Of a DNA stretch of 64,000 bases, positions 23,401-37,100 are shown in pieces. The position numbers and the translations under genes were made by a program. Source of the stretch: Plutella xylostella (taxonomy: Eukaryota; Arthropoda; Insecta; Lepidoptera; Plutellidae); the NCBI RefSeq assembly GCF_932276165.1, contig NC_063982.1, forward strand, positions 1,505,501 through 1,569,500. Direction: 5' to 3'. Position 1 is the stretch's first letter, and each line of letters opens with the position of its first letter. The notes under the pieces were generated by a model. It was given only the letters and a program-made list of their open reading frames with translations. It ran no database searches and was not told the origin of the DNA.

Positions 23401-26400
23401 ATCGTCGCGCTCAGCAGTCAGCATGTCGGCTGCCACGTCGACGGTGTCTGCGTCAATAACTTGAGCTACGCAGACGACATGGTTCTGCTGAGTGCGTCGA
23501 CCTGTGGCCTTAGAGCGCTGGTGCGGACGTGTGAGGAGTACGCCAGTGGTCACGGATTAATATATAACGCAAAGAAAAGCCAATGCATGGTCTTTGAGGC
23601 AGGTGCAAAACGACCCAGAGAGGTACCACCAGTACTATTAAATAGTAAGTCACTTGTGATGGTCGATCAGTTTAGGTACCTGGGGCATATACTGACCACC
23701 GATCTCAAGGACAATGCAGATATTGAGCGCGAGCGGAGGGCACTGTCAGTAAGAGCGAATATGATAGCCCGCAGGTTTGCACGATGTACTCAACAAGTTA
23801 AAGTTACGCTCTTCAGGGCTTACTGCACATCCCTCTACAGCTGCAGCCTGTGGGCAGACTCCACGAAGCGAAGCTACAGTGACCTCCGAGTCCTGTACAA
23901 TAATGCTTTCAGGACAATGTTGGGACTGCCTCGATTCTGCAGCGCATCTGGGATGTTTGCCGCGGCGCGCACGGACTGCTTCCACACCACCATGCGCAAG
24001 CGCGCCGCGTCCCTGGTGCGCAGGGTCCGGGCCAGCTCCAATATTGTCCTGAAAATGATTGGCGACAGAGTGGACTGTCCATTTCTCCGGCACTGCTGTG
24101 ACAGACATGTCGCTGTAACGATGCTGCTAAGGAAGTATTAATTATTTTATTTTATTATTATTATAACTTTATAACGCATGTAATTAAATTAAATTTATAA
24201 TCTGAAATTATTATTATTCTTATTTTTTTTTAATATTGTATTTAATCTTGAATGTATGTATTAATTTGATTTGTGATAAATTGTACTTTTGTTTAAATTG
24301 TATGTTAATTCTTGTGCTCGTTGTTAATTGTATTGTTTTTTGTTTATTGAATTTTATGACATGTACTGAATATGGATCAAGTTATCTGAAATAAATGAAT
24401 TTAATTAATTTAATAATATACATAAATTTTTGCATGTTATTTTTAACATTAAAGTTAATTATTTTAACACCGGAAGTGACCAGTGGCGGCTGCACCTCAA
24501 GTGCGCCCGTGCAACGCACTACCATTTAAAACCTTCTAAATATGTACCTTCCTTCTTCCTATACCATACTAGGTACGTCTAAAAAAACTTCACAAAAAAA
24601 TACCAATATAACAACCGTAATACCTACCCTAAACAGTAATTACCCTAAACAGAAATCTGACTATCGTCACGGGTTAAATTAAATCGAGCTGGCCTATTTT
24701 GATTTCTACTGCGAAAGAATTAGATCTTATTTTTGCTTGAACAAAAACGGCCTCGTGCGCTCGGATTGTCGCACGGAGCGAGCTCCTACATGTAGTATGA
24801 AACAGGATGGAAATCGCCCGGCGCGTGAGACGGAAGATGCTCAGTACAAACTGTATGCAGTTCTAGGATAAATTCGTGCGCCGCACGCGACCGGAAATTG
24901 CCGAAATAATACGAATGACGCCACGGGAGGCGCGGGCGGCGGCCTTGACCGGTGGCGTGACCTACCTACGAACGATGCACTTGTCATGTCATTCTCACAG
25001 TTTCACCTTTCGCGCGCGAATACGTAATAAATTTGGGTACACTACAGAATTCCGAATTACTTTCTTACGAATATGAAAATGACGATTTTCATAATTACGA
25101 ATTTCATAGTTCCGAATAATTCACAATCCCGAATTTCATGTTTCCGAATAGCGAAAATCACGAATAGTATAATAAACGAAATTTCAAACAACAGATTTAT
25201 TAAAATGACGAAAGTCAATTTTCCGAATATTATTATTTCGATGTTTTAAAAGTACGATTTTTTATTATATCGAATTGTTAAAATTACGAATTAAGAAGTT
25301 TTAATATTCCAAAAATACAAATTCCCGAATGTTTCTTAGTGAACAAGAAATAGTCATCTATTAGGAATAGTGTGTTTATTAACAGCATTATCCATATACA
25401 AACGAAAAAAAATAAGCTATATTATATGAAACGCTCCGCTCCGCTTCGCTGCGCTCCGCTTTGTTTTTTGATATCTATGTGCACCTAACACGCTCCTCCT
25501 CGCTTTGCTCGTCGTCGCACCTATCTTTAGGTTTAGGTCCTAAGCTTTTTAAGGTTAAACACCGTAAAAATCCGAGCAATTGTATTGCTTTGTTCTGTAA
25601 CTTAACAACAAATACTACAATTAATAGTTTACTATTCAACAAAATGTTTACTCTATATTTGAAACGCTCCGCTCCGCTTCGCTGCGCTCCGCTTTGTTTT
25701 TCGATATCTATGTGCACCTAACACGCTCCTCCTCGCTTTGCTCGTCGTCGCACCTATCTTTAGGTTTAGGTCCTAAGCTTTTTTAGGTTAAACACCGTAA
25801 AAATCCAAGCAATTGTATTGCTTTATTCTGTAACTTAACAACAAATACTACAAATAGTTTACTATTCAACAAAATGTTTACTCTATATTTAAAACGCTCC
25901 GCTCCGCTTCGCTACGCTCCGCTTTGTTTTTCGATATCTATGTGCACCTAACACGCTCCTCCTCGCTTTGCTCGTCGTCGCACCTATCTTTTGGTTTTGG
26001 TTCTAAAGTTTTAAAGACGTTTATGATTTTGTCAAAATCACGAATTATCATATTTCTGATCGGGATTTTAATTTTTCGTGATTATAATAAATCGTGATTG
26101 AATTTTTCGTATATTAAAGTAATCGTATTTTTTAACGTTCGTATATTTAACAATCGTAATAACAAATGTTCGTGATTATAATATTCGAAATTATAATTTT
26201 CGTGATTTTTATAATTCGGTATTTTAAAAAATCGGTATTGCAATATTTCGTAAATTACATATTCGGTGTTATAAAATTCGGAAAAAAGTTTTTCGGAATA
26301 TTTGGGTGTTCCCAATAAATTTGTTACTCTAATTACTTATTAACTAAGAAAGTAGTAAAGATTTCGTGAGTGTGTATGTGTGTGTGTTTGTGTGAGTGAA

Positions 26401-28111
26401 AATGAGTGCAAAATACAATATTGACTTATAAAAAGCAATAGGACATTTCAAAATGGACTGGACATTAAATCTGCTGGGCCGCCTCGGCATTTCTCATCTT
26501 ATAACAGGAGTGCAAAACAAAAAATAAAACTTATAAGTACCTGAATTTTCAAAAGTGAAAATGTACCTACAATAAAATGAAATGGTTATGTGGATGTGAG
26601 AGACTAAATGCTTTATTTTGCTTTCCGTGTGTTGTTTTCATTTCGGCGGAGAAGCAATTTCGAGTCAAAAAAGGAATTCAGAATTGATTTAAAATATAAA
26701 TAAGGTAAAATATACTTATAATTTTTTAAACTTCTAATTGTAATAATCTATTTTTCTTCCAAAATTTACTAAACCCATAAAGTGCACCACCGGGTATCTG
26801 AGGCACCAGCCGCCACTGGAAGTGACGTCACATATTAGGCTCAATTTTTATTTTTGTCTATTGCCTTCGTCTCGAAAAAAAACATAAATGACACTGACAA
26901 GTGACATTTAAACTTTGTTTACATGCCAACCAACAAATGGGTCATTTTCAAATGACATTGATATTTCTGATGATACTTATCATGTAATTAAATAAGCAGA
27001 AGCATTTTTTCAGCTGTGTAGGCGGTGGCATGCCCTGGGACATATTATATAGAGGTCATCTCTTAATACGTACTAATCAATTTTATATGATAAATAAAAA
27101 AATTGACAGAAAGTGTCAGAACAGAATTTATGAAAATGACCCAAATAAACAACAACGTCACGATAAAACGTCAACGTCAGTCAAAAATGAAAGTGACAGT
27201 TACTTTGTTTTTAAATCTATAGGCTTTGATCATCAAAATGCATCGCACCTGAAGCATGACGTCATCAGCACGTTTTTACTATTTTATGATTTTCTCGAAA
27301 ATGATACATCCAAAAAATACAAAACTTTTTTTTTGTGGCCTTTTAGAGCTAAATCTCGAAAGGGTTTTCGATTTATAGCAGCTTTAGTTTTTGAAATGTT
27401 GTCCATTATGTGAAACTCTGTGTAATAACCTGCAAGCCACTGTACTATTATTATCGAGTGTGTACTCTTGAATACGCGTATCGGTCGCCGCTACACCCAT
27501 CGAGTGTGACGTAATCGCTCATCATTTTATGTAAAAAAAAAACTGTCAGTCTTGTATGCCAGTACCGGTTTATATTTGAAGCGGTACGCACGCTTCTTTC
27601 TGAATTCAAATATAATCGTTTGTATTTTGTTTATGATTGTGATTTGAATCGCGTTTTTTTTTTAAAAAGTGTATCTTATTGCTGGTATAAGGTTTTATGC
27701 TCTCTCTTGTATTAGTGTGGTTTGTAATTTTGAAGATTGAGTTAGCTAAATAGGTACCTAGATGTTATTATTGTTGATCTCGTGAAATGCTGGTCGGTCG
27801 GTAACATTGGCAACTGTTTACAGTTTTAACTTTAAAGAAGCGATTAAATGTTGTATGTTACTAATTGTTTGGATTCTTCTTTGCTATTAGCGAACCGGTC
27901 GTGTTTGATTTTTGGTTATTTCTTTTCAAAAATACTTAATGAAATATTTACTAAGTATAGGTAGTTACTACTTATTGTAATCAATTATAGAATTGAAATT
28001 TAGAGTAGGTATGCAATAGGTAGGTAAGTACATTTTCAGTTAGTTAGCCGACCATTGTATCAATGAATAAAGTCAGTCTTCTAACTGATATTATAAATGC
28101 GAAAGTAACTG

Positions 28112-28146
<35 letters not shown>

Positions 28147-31100
28147 TACTCTTTCACGCAAAAACTACTGAACGGATTTGAATGAAATTTGGTATACATA
28201 CGATTTAGACCCTGGGAAAATACATAGGCTACTTTTTATCCCGGAATTCCCACGGGAAAACTATTTAAGGCGAAGCGAAGCGCGCGGGAACAGCTTTTAA
28301 AATATGAACTCAGTGGTAGAAGTGGTGTGTTATTTGCAGAGCCGGTTCTTTTGCACTGACACTCCATCTAAATCCCATTCCACGGGGAAAGACATCTGAC
28401 AGACTTATTACTTACTTATCACATTCGAATAAGGGTAGTTTTTGTTTGTATCAGATGTCTTTCCCCGTGGAATGGGATTTAGTTCGTATTATTCCTGTGG
28501 GTTGACTGGTAGGAAATGCTTGTAGCATTAAGTCCACCCTTTGTACACTTATTTTTATATTGGTGCAATAAAGGATTAAATAAATAAATAAACACTCGAA
28601 GAAAAAGTCGCTCACTGACTGCCCAGGCTGACTGATATAAGATAATTTTCCCCGACCATTTGACTTTTGCACGCCTTTTTAATAAAATTAAATTAAAGTA
28701 CAAATCTATGCTTTAGGATTACAGATAAGGTAAATCTCAAACTAATCTTCAAGATAACCTTGTAAATTGTGAACGATTATCGAAATAGTGATTTCATTTT
28801 ATTATTGCCTGCAATACGGAGAGGCATACAATGTGCATTGGGGTCTCTTAAAGGATCCCTAGGAAGTTATCGATAGGATACCTAGACTAGACTTGACTTG
28901 TATCGTAAAGAAACCTTCGTGAGTCCGACTCGCACTTGGCAGGTTTTTTAATGGGACCTTTAAAACCTTTTAAAGCGAAGCTCCTTATTAAACTCCCATC
29001 ATTATCAGTCTGTAATAGTCCACTGTTGGACATAGGCCTCTCCTCAGCACTCTGTCCTCGGCCTTCCTCATCCAGCCACTACCGGCCACCTGTCTATGAT
29101 CGTCGATCCAGCGGGACGTAGGGTATCCCACACTAAGCTTGTTGTTCGTGGTCTCCATTCGAGAACTTGTTTACCCCAACGGTCATTTATTTTTCGGCAA
29201 TGACCTATAGAATCTAATTTATCTACTTTTTTCGCACTGCAATATTAGATAGACAAAAAATTACGATAGCACGTACATTTTGGCATAGTTTTATCATTAT
29301 CACTGTCCTTTATCAATGTTATTGAAAGATCGCGAGTAGTATTCACGTGTGTGACATATTTTTAGCGTAAGGAAAATAAACTCATGAGTGTAAGAGATTG
29401 CCCTTAGCGATAAGGCCAAGGCTATATTGTTGTGTTTTTCTAGTCTGTTGGTGTAGGGAATGATAGGACAACTGAGGCGCGAGCATAGGATTCGAAACCT
29501 CCGTTTACGTTGCGTATCGTCAAATGTCACTGTCAAAATGTAAGGCAAATTTCTTAGTTCCAAAAGTGGCATTTGTTTTTTCCATGTTAGGTGGAATTTC
29601 ACCAAACGCTAAACGTATTTAGTAGCCTGTCATACGTCTGTCAGTTAGTACAAAATGTATTTGGGCAGTTCTTCTTTTTAACCTACATAATGAATAAAAA
29701 ATTATCCCAAATTCGAAAAAAAAAACTATAGCTTTTTGGTGAACTCTTACCATTTTTATGATAGCTTCATGTCTATTCTATCGAAAAAGGTGGTTAGCCG
29801 CGTAGTTTACCTATTTTTTCAATATTTTTAGGACATAATACGTGGATAAGGCAAAAAAAATTACACCTTCGTCACATTATCTTTTATTTTTTTTAACGAG
29901 ATAGTCTTCGTCGTTTGAAATGAAACTTTTTTGATACGCTAATAAACAAAATACCATTTTAAAAAACATAGGAAGGAATGGATTTTTTGTAATAACAAAA
30001 TATTTATTAAGTAGTTATTACCACTATGTCACAATTTCAGCTAAAATGAAGCTTGTTTTTGTTATAAATATTTTTTCGCTGCAAATTACAGTAAAAAATT
30101 AACAGCATAGGCGTTAACATCAATGACTAAATTAAATATGATTTTTCCAAAGTTGCACTATTTATAACATAACATATAAACGACCAAAAATAAGTTGACT
30201 ACCAGGAGACACCAATCGTTACAATGTGGTAAACGATGTGACAGAGTTGTTATTCTATTAAATATTAGGCAGAGTTTTGGAATAAAACAGTTTTATTTAA
30301 TAAAAATAATTTAGTAACTTACATATAAATCATTATGGTTTCAATTTAGTCAAAGAATTAACTGGAGATATCTATATAATTAGTGTAACTAATTAAAATC
30401 ACACTTGAGAACCTCTGGAGACTGAAACATCCGTATTTCAGGAACTTAAAGGACAAATTTGTTCCAACTACATAAAATAATGTTTAACTGCACAAATAAT
30501 ATTTTCGACAAACTAAAATTTAAGTAATATAATGAAAAATTACGTAATTTCTTAAAGTTTTAACCAGCCATATTTCGAAAATACAGAAGTGGCTCTTAGA
30601 ACTTGAAAAACTAAATTGTTTCCTTTTTTAATTACCTAAGAAGCTGGAAGGACTTTAATGTAATCATCAAACATCCGAAAAATCAATCTCTACCATATTA
30701 AACAGTCTACCACATTCATCGTCTGTTCTTGAGAACAATAGCACGAAATCACCTTTTTCACTAACGAAACTTTTTATTATTGCAGCGCAAGTGTATTGGA
30801 CGTTCCTTTCGCTTCGTACTTTAACCAAAACGTGTAGTTTCTCTTCAATTTTTCGTTGATGAATATCCTCAGGTTGGAGTGTTTGGTAAGAATGTGACAG
30901 ATTTGTCGTGTGACAGAGGGGTAAAATGTATTGCAAAGTCTAATAGTATTTAAACAGTAACATCAAATGTATTATTCACATGCTGATTGCAAAGTAATCG
31001 TTATTACCAATGAGTAAATAACAAAATAATAATTTAATTATATTTTATTTTAACAATTACCTACGTGACGAAGCTGTCGCCGAATAAACACACGCACCTC

Positions 31101-34100
31101 GTGTCACACTTTGCGGGTTGCCGATACGCGGTGTCTGGATCTCTGAAGGGAAATCTTACCAAGGGGGAAAAGGAGACCTTAAACTCTGATCGATGGCAAT
31201 AAGGACGAGTGGCTCAAACAAATATTTTAAATGGCAACCTACGTGACAGAGTGTAACTACTAAACTTTAATATTTTCGGGCACTTTAGAAGCTTACGTTA
31301 CGGTAATAAGATAAGCACTCCTAAACACAATACCGCACTTTTTAGTAAAAATGTTTTTGGGATGGCACCCTCTATTTTCAATAAACTACCAAAGGACATT
31401 AGAAACGCACAGGACATCCAAATGTTTAAAACCAAACTTAAAAACTATTTATTAGACAAGACTTATTACAGCGTCAATGAATTCCTATCCGATACACAGT
31501 AAGTCCCAATTAATATAACTAAATGTAGGTACTTATACAACATGAATGTGTTATCTTTAGTTTTTGCATGTTTAATGTACTTAATTTGAAATATTTGTAC
31601 GCCATGTTGGCTGAGCACGGAGAAATTATATAATATACTGTAATCCACCTTAACCTAACCTGTGACTCACAAATAAATTATTTTGATTTTGATTTTGATT
31701 TTGACTAAAACATTGGGTAGTGAGAGACAATTTTTCAACAATTTTTTTAAATATTTCGGAAATATTTTAAAAATATATATTTTGTTTTACTAAATAAGTT
31801 ATATCTTCTGGAGTTTAAATAAAATATTATATTTTATCTCGTCATATATTTTTTTTGTAACATTATGGAATATACGCAGGATGAAGTGGCGGGAGACAGC
31901 CAAGATTCGTATGAAATACACCTCTGTCACGCGGATTTACCACTCTGTAACGTAATTTTAAATACAAAAATATAAATTTATATTTTTGTAAACGTGCACA
32001 GCCGATGACAATGCACGTTGAAATATAAATAAATAAATAAATATTTGTAAAACTCATGATATTTTCCTCACAACTGGTAGAGACACAGTTATGTAGGTTA
32101 AAAAGAAGAACTGCCCATTTAAAATTTGATTTAAATACGTTTAGCGTTTGGTAAAAGCGACCCTTCGTGTAGATTCGAAAATAGTAATTCGATTCAGTAT
32201 CGAATCCTATGCTCGCGCCTCTGTACCTTATGGGCAGTCAGCTAGTCGATAGTCAGACTATAGTAGTACACAGTGGCTCCATTTCCATTTTCTAAAAGAA
32301 GGTTGTTATCTATTTTTTGGTGAAAGCAATCCGAAATCTATTTAATACAGTATATGAAACCTAATGAACGTTGTTTTGTGCCTACAAAAATATTTCAGGC
32401 GCTTATACTTTTCATAATATAGCCCGTTGAAAAATCCGAGTGACTGTTGTACCCTCCTTGTCCCTACATTTATTAAATCCGTTTGGTACGATACGTACGA
32501 TAGGCGGACGCTTACCTATAACAGACACACTTTAGATACGTGACCGATCAGATAGATTGGTAATGTGTATCACTTTGTACTTTCTCCCTAACTAATCAAA
32601 CATTTAAGCTCTAGGATTAGTACCTAATAGTAATATTCTAATGAAATCTAAACGTGTTCTAGATTAAATGATTATGATTAGGTATTCGGGATTACCTAAT
32701 TCAACCATTGTTACTTTAACCCGAGCTAATTATAATTATGTAACCGATAATTTGTAATCCCTTTCCTTTCATCAAATGTCGGTTGTCCCGCGATTAGGTG
32801 ACGTATCGTTCTATTGGCGGGACAATCGACTGTAGATGAGCCGTTCAGAATCTGTCAATTTAGCATCTAAGATTAAAAAACAGACTAGTTACCCTCCAGC
32901 ACCCGTAAAATCTTTCCATCCTGTATATGGTGAATCACTATCTTAGATAACCTTTGAGCACAGGGAACCAATAATTACAGCAGAATTTATTTAATTTACA
33001 ATTACGAACTACAGTACTTTGTTATTCATTCATGCTGTTTCTCAGTTCTTTTATAGACTATATTATAAATTCTTAAAGTCTTTGTCCATTATGAACTACT
33101 CCGTGCCAATGCAAAATGCTTCTTCTTATTTGTTAATAGAAGAAATATAATCGTTTGACGTCAGTTTGTTCAGCCTTTGAACTTTTAACGTTGTATAAAT
33201 AGATAATTATCACAATGCATGTCTCATTTGCTTATCCTCAAGTAAATACTCGTAAGTATACTTAATTTGAAAGTGGTTGATAAAAATATTTTATTAAAAC
33301 GGGTATAGATAGAGGTGATTTACTTAATAGGAGGGTCATAGCTTAGGATAAACTAAGTTTCGGATTGCATGACAGCTCTCGTTCGTTCGTTTTTTGTCCA
33401 GCCATAGTCGTGATCCTTTACGTCATGATCATAGCAGCATCAGCTAAAATAGGTCCTGGACATAGGTCTCTCCCAGAAGAAACCAAGGACTGTCTTCCGA
33501 CTTTTTATTCTTAGCATGTCGGTGACAAACACAACAGTTAAATTAGGATTTGTCACCGTAGTGAGATGATTGGTCAGTCAGATTATTGTCAGTCGCTGAC
33601 TGCCCAGAGTGCGCCAGACGTTAAAAGCAACAGCGACACATAAGCAATTAACAATCCATTTGCAGCGCCGATCGCCTGTCAAACATCTGTCAGATCAATA
33701 CACGTTACGTCAGATTTGACAAGCCATCGATGCTGCTATAGGATTGTTAATGTTCGGTGATGGTAACCCCACAGATGACGCAATTATTAAAAAGGCTTCC
33801 CTCATCTATTAGGCACTATCAGGATTTTTATCTAGGACGTTATTCCATAGTAGTTATCGGTTCTTTAAGATAATGTGAACGTTTTAATTAATATTTATTG
33901 GCAGAGCTTATGAAGCTTATACGGCTTATTATTATCTTTTAACCAATTTAAAACTTTGGATTGCTTAGGTATAAATTACCAAACAGAGAGAGCAAAAAAC
34001 CGTATACCCTTGCGGCAGTATACAGGGGTTGCAAAAGTACTGGTGGTTTTTCTTAGTTTCGGCATAGAATAACAAGTACGTGCTAGTTATTCTATGGTTT

Positions 34101-37100
34101 CGGCTTATTGAATACCATTTTTGTACATCCTGTATACATGATAACCTACACGTGTGGGTTTACACTACCCTCAAAGTATTACTACCTTCAATATATTTAT
34201 TTTCTATTATCATTATCACAGTGAAATTATAAACCAGCCAAAACAAAATGGCATCATCATCTCAAACGCAATTGCCTTCAACCGAAGAGCAATTCGACGA
34301 TGAAAATTTCAAACCACATCTTGAAGAGTTGGAAAAAGCTAAGACAGACCAAGAGTTGGATGAGAAACTAAGTGGCATGTCGAAAATCGGTCTTTCGATT
34401 TCTGGCTGGATGAAGTATGTGTTCAATAGAGATACTAGTCGTGAGGAGTTTAATGCTGTTTGGTTGACGGTGAGTAAAGTAATCTATGATTAAAATAATG
34501 TTCTTTTGGCAGAATTAAGAGTTCGGCGGCCAATTTAATTGAAAGATTTAAGAGCTTGGCCAGCAAAAGATGTCCACTGACAAGAATGGAAAATTTAGAA
34601 AATCTACATTGGTTAATGTACACGGATATTTACAGTGCACATGGATATTTTTGTAATTTGCTGCCTTTTTCAGTGGTCATCTTTTGCTGGCCAAGCTCCA
34701 GTGATTTAAGACTAGCAACAAAAATTGTAGGAGGCCTATGTGTAAATGTATGAACAGATGTTGCAAGCATACTGCATGTGCAAGATTTTAATATTTTATA
34801 CAAATGTACTTATATTAAAGTCCAAACCGCGCTTCCATAGCGTTATTAAGTATTCCAGATTACATAATTTACTTTTATTCATGAGATGGTTTTTTCCTAT
34901 TAAAATGTATGAAATGCAAGTCTAGACAACATCTTTAGTGTGACAGCTATTAAATCTTGAATTCTAGAATCTACATTTCCTCTTATGCATATTTTTTTTG
35001 TTGTTCCTCATGTAATAGGTCAAGGATTGTATTTCAAGCACATACTTACAGCTTTTATTTTATTGTTTAATTTATACATTCAATGAATTATACTAGTGGG
35101 CGGCCCTCAAGTTAATACAATATAAGTTTTTAATTTGCAACAATTATGATGATTGTGACAATCGGATGAACGATTGTCACTATATCGCCCAAATGTAACA
35201 AAATATTTGATTTGAATGTGACCAGACCGTCCGCTCCTCACTAGACTGTCCCATCGTCACTACACCTTCCAATTGTCACTAGACCGTCCGATCGTCACTC
35301 CTCTACACCATCCGCTCGTCACTACACCGTCCGATCGTCACTACACCGTCCAATCGTCACTACACCGTTCCATCGACCAATATAGGCACTAACACCTCAT
35401 CTTTCCTTCCACAGATAGACGAGTACATAGCCTCAGCCGAGGCGGGTCTGCAAGCGGCGTGGCGGGTGGTGGCGTCCCCGAACTGGAGGGTGGAGAAGAA
35501 AGGCTCCAAGGGGGACATCGTGGAGTCCACGCAGACGCAGCGCTTCGGCAAGGTGTACCGGTTCACGGTGAGTGGCTGGTGTACAGGATGTTCTAAAAAA
35601 TATATGTATTTTTTTGTGAATTTGTAGGACAAAAGTTGTTTAGGATGACCTTCTGTGTCACTCTTTCGCTCTTATGTAGCTACTTTTCCATGCAACATCC
35701 TGTATGCTATGGCGTTGGCAAGGTGTACCGGTTCACTGTGAGTAGCTGTTACAGGGTGTTCCAAAAAACGAATTTACAAAAGTAGTTCAGGATGACGTCC
35801 TAAGTAACCCTCTTTCAGCTTAATATATTCTTTTTTTACATAAACATATAAATATTTATTTATTATTATTATTATTAAACTCTTTATTGAACAAAATAAA
35901 TTGTTACAAAGGCGAACTTAATGCTAGCAGCATTTTCTACCAGTTAACCTTTGGTGATGTTGAAAAAGTGATTGGTAGTGAGTGATAGAAGATGGTCTAA
36001 ATTGAGTACCTTTATTTATTTATTTAATACTTTATTGCACAAATATAACATAAGTGTACAAAATATGATGTCTATAATTCCTGAAGGGGTATTCAGAGGT
36101 TACTCGCTCTCTCGCTAACGACCCACTTGCTTTTCGCAGTCCTTATGTAGGTACTCATGTGATAGATTATCTTCGTTTTAGATTGAGTACAATGCACTTT
36201 GAGTACACATCTAAAATCTAGAATTAATAATATCGTTACTGCCACTCATTTATGTAAATTTATGATTTTATATAATACTTATGAGTTCTTAATTATTAAT
36301 CAATTGAAAGAAACCAACAACAAATAAAACTAGATTTTTGATTGCCATTTACTCATTACAATAATAATTATAAAGTAATTAGATAATTGTTAACGATGAG
36401 TTCTATTCTCGGTGAAAAGAAAATCATTTTATTTACAAAGATAAGAACAAAAACACACACATTTAGCTGTTAACTAATGACTTTTATTTTGCAACTGATG
36501 TATATTTCTTGAAAGTAAATAGAAACGTTTATTTTAAGTAGTGATAACAACAACAAATATAAAACAAAGAGTAATATAAAAATGTTGTTGTCCAGAGCTT
36601 GAAAAAGGTACCAGCTCAGCATGTGCAGACAATAGCGTCACAGTCACAATGCTGATCCTTGTACTTTTTAAAATTAGTAGCTAATCAAATGTCTAGTCCT
36701 AAATCCTCGTCAGAGGCCTTCGGGCAGCTTGAAAACATCTGACAGCCGTGTTCCCCACTTACCCGGCAACTCTCTCAGAACAAGCTTGCTTGTGTTGGGG
36801 TCTACCAACCCGCACTTGGCCAGCGTGGTGGACTAGGCCTCAACCCTTCCTTCATTGGAAGGAGACCCGTGCCCCAGCAGTGGGGAGGTGATGGGTCGTG
36901 ATGTACACATCTAGAATCTAGAATCTACAGGTTTCCCCTCGATATTTTTCTTCATAGTGTGTTAGTATTGAAATGGTTTTCTTATTTATTTCAGGGCATA
37001 GTGGATTGTCCAGCGAAGTTCCTGTACGAAGAGTTCAAGAACAATATCACGAGGCTACCCGAGTGGAACCCCACCATATTGAAGAGTGACCTTATAAAGG

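Larger units (their letters stand above)
23137..27406 (+). mobile_element. MITE carrying two nested insertions
   Basis: Outer ends 'atggacaacatttca' and its inverted copy. After removal of the LINE (23233-24414) and the hAT-like element (24481-26818) the remainder aligns, in reverse complement, along the full length of the uninterrupted 722-bp copy at 37589-38310, including 'aaccggaagtgacgtcac' and 'gcttttttcagctgtgtagg'-like blocks. Confidence 0.88.
29473..32222. mobile_element. 2.75-kb element with long imperfect inverted repeats
   Basis: Left 'gaggcgcgagcataggattc' (29473) is inverted at the right end (to 32222). A second inverted pair, 'accaaacgctaaacgtattt' and 'gggcagttcttctttttaac', lies inside (about 29600-29690 and 32090-32150), so each terminal repeat spans about 200 bp imperfectly. 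It contains an unidentified minus-strand ORF (30667-30936) and a nested LINE fragment. The target duplication is unclear. Confidence 0.65.

Noticed and set aside
27030..27413. 127-codon ORF
   Set aside because: Lies within the MITE whose other copy (37589-38310) has no matching ORF.
34556..34753. Small ORF after the CBP-type exon
   Set aside because: Falls inside a palindromic MITE (34552-34698).
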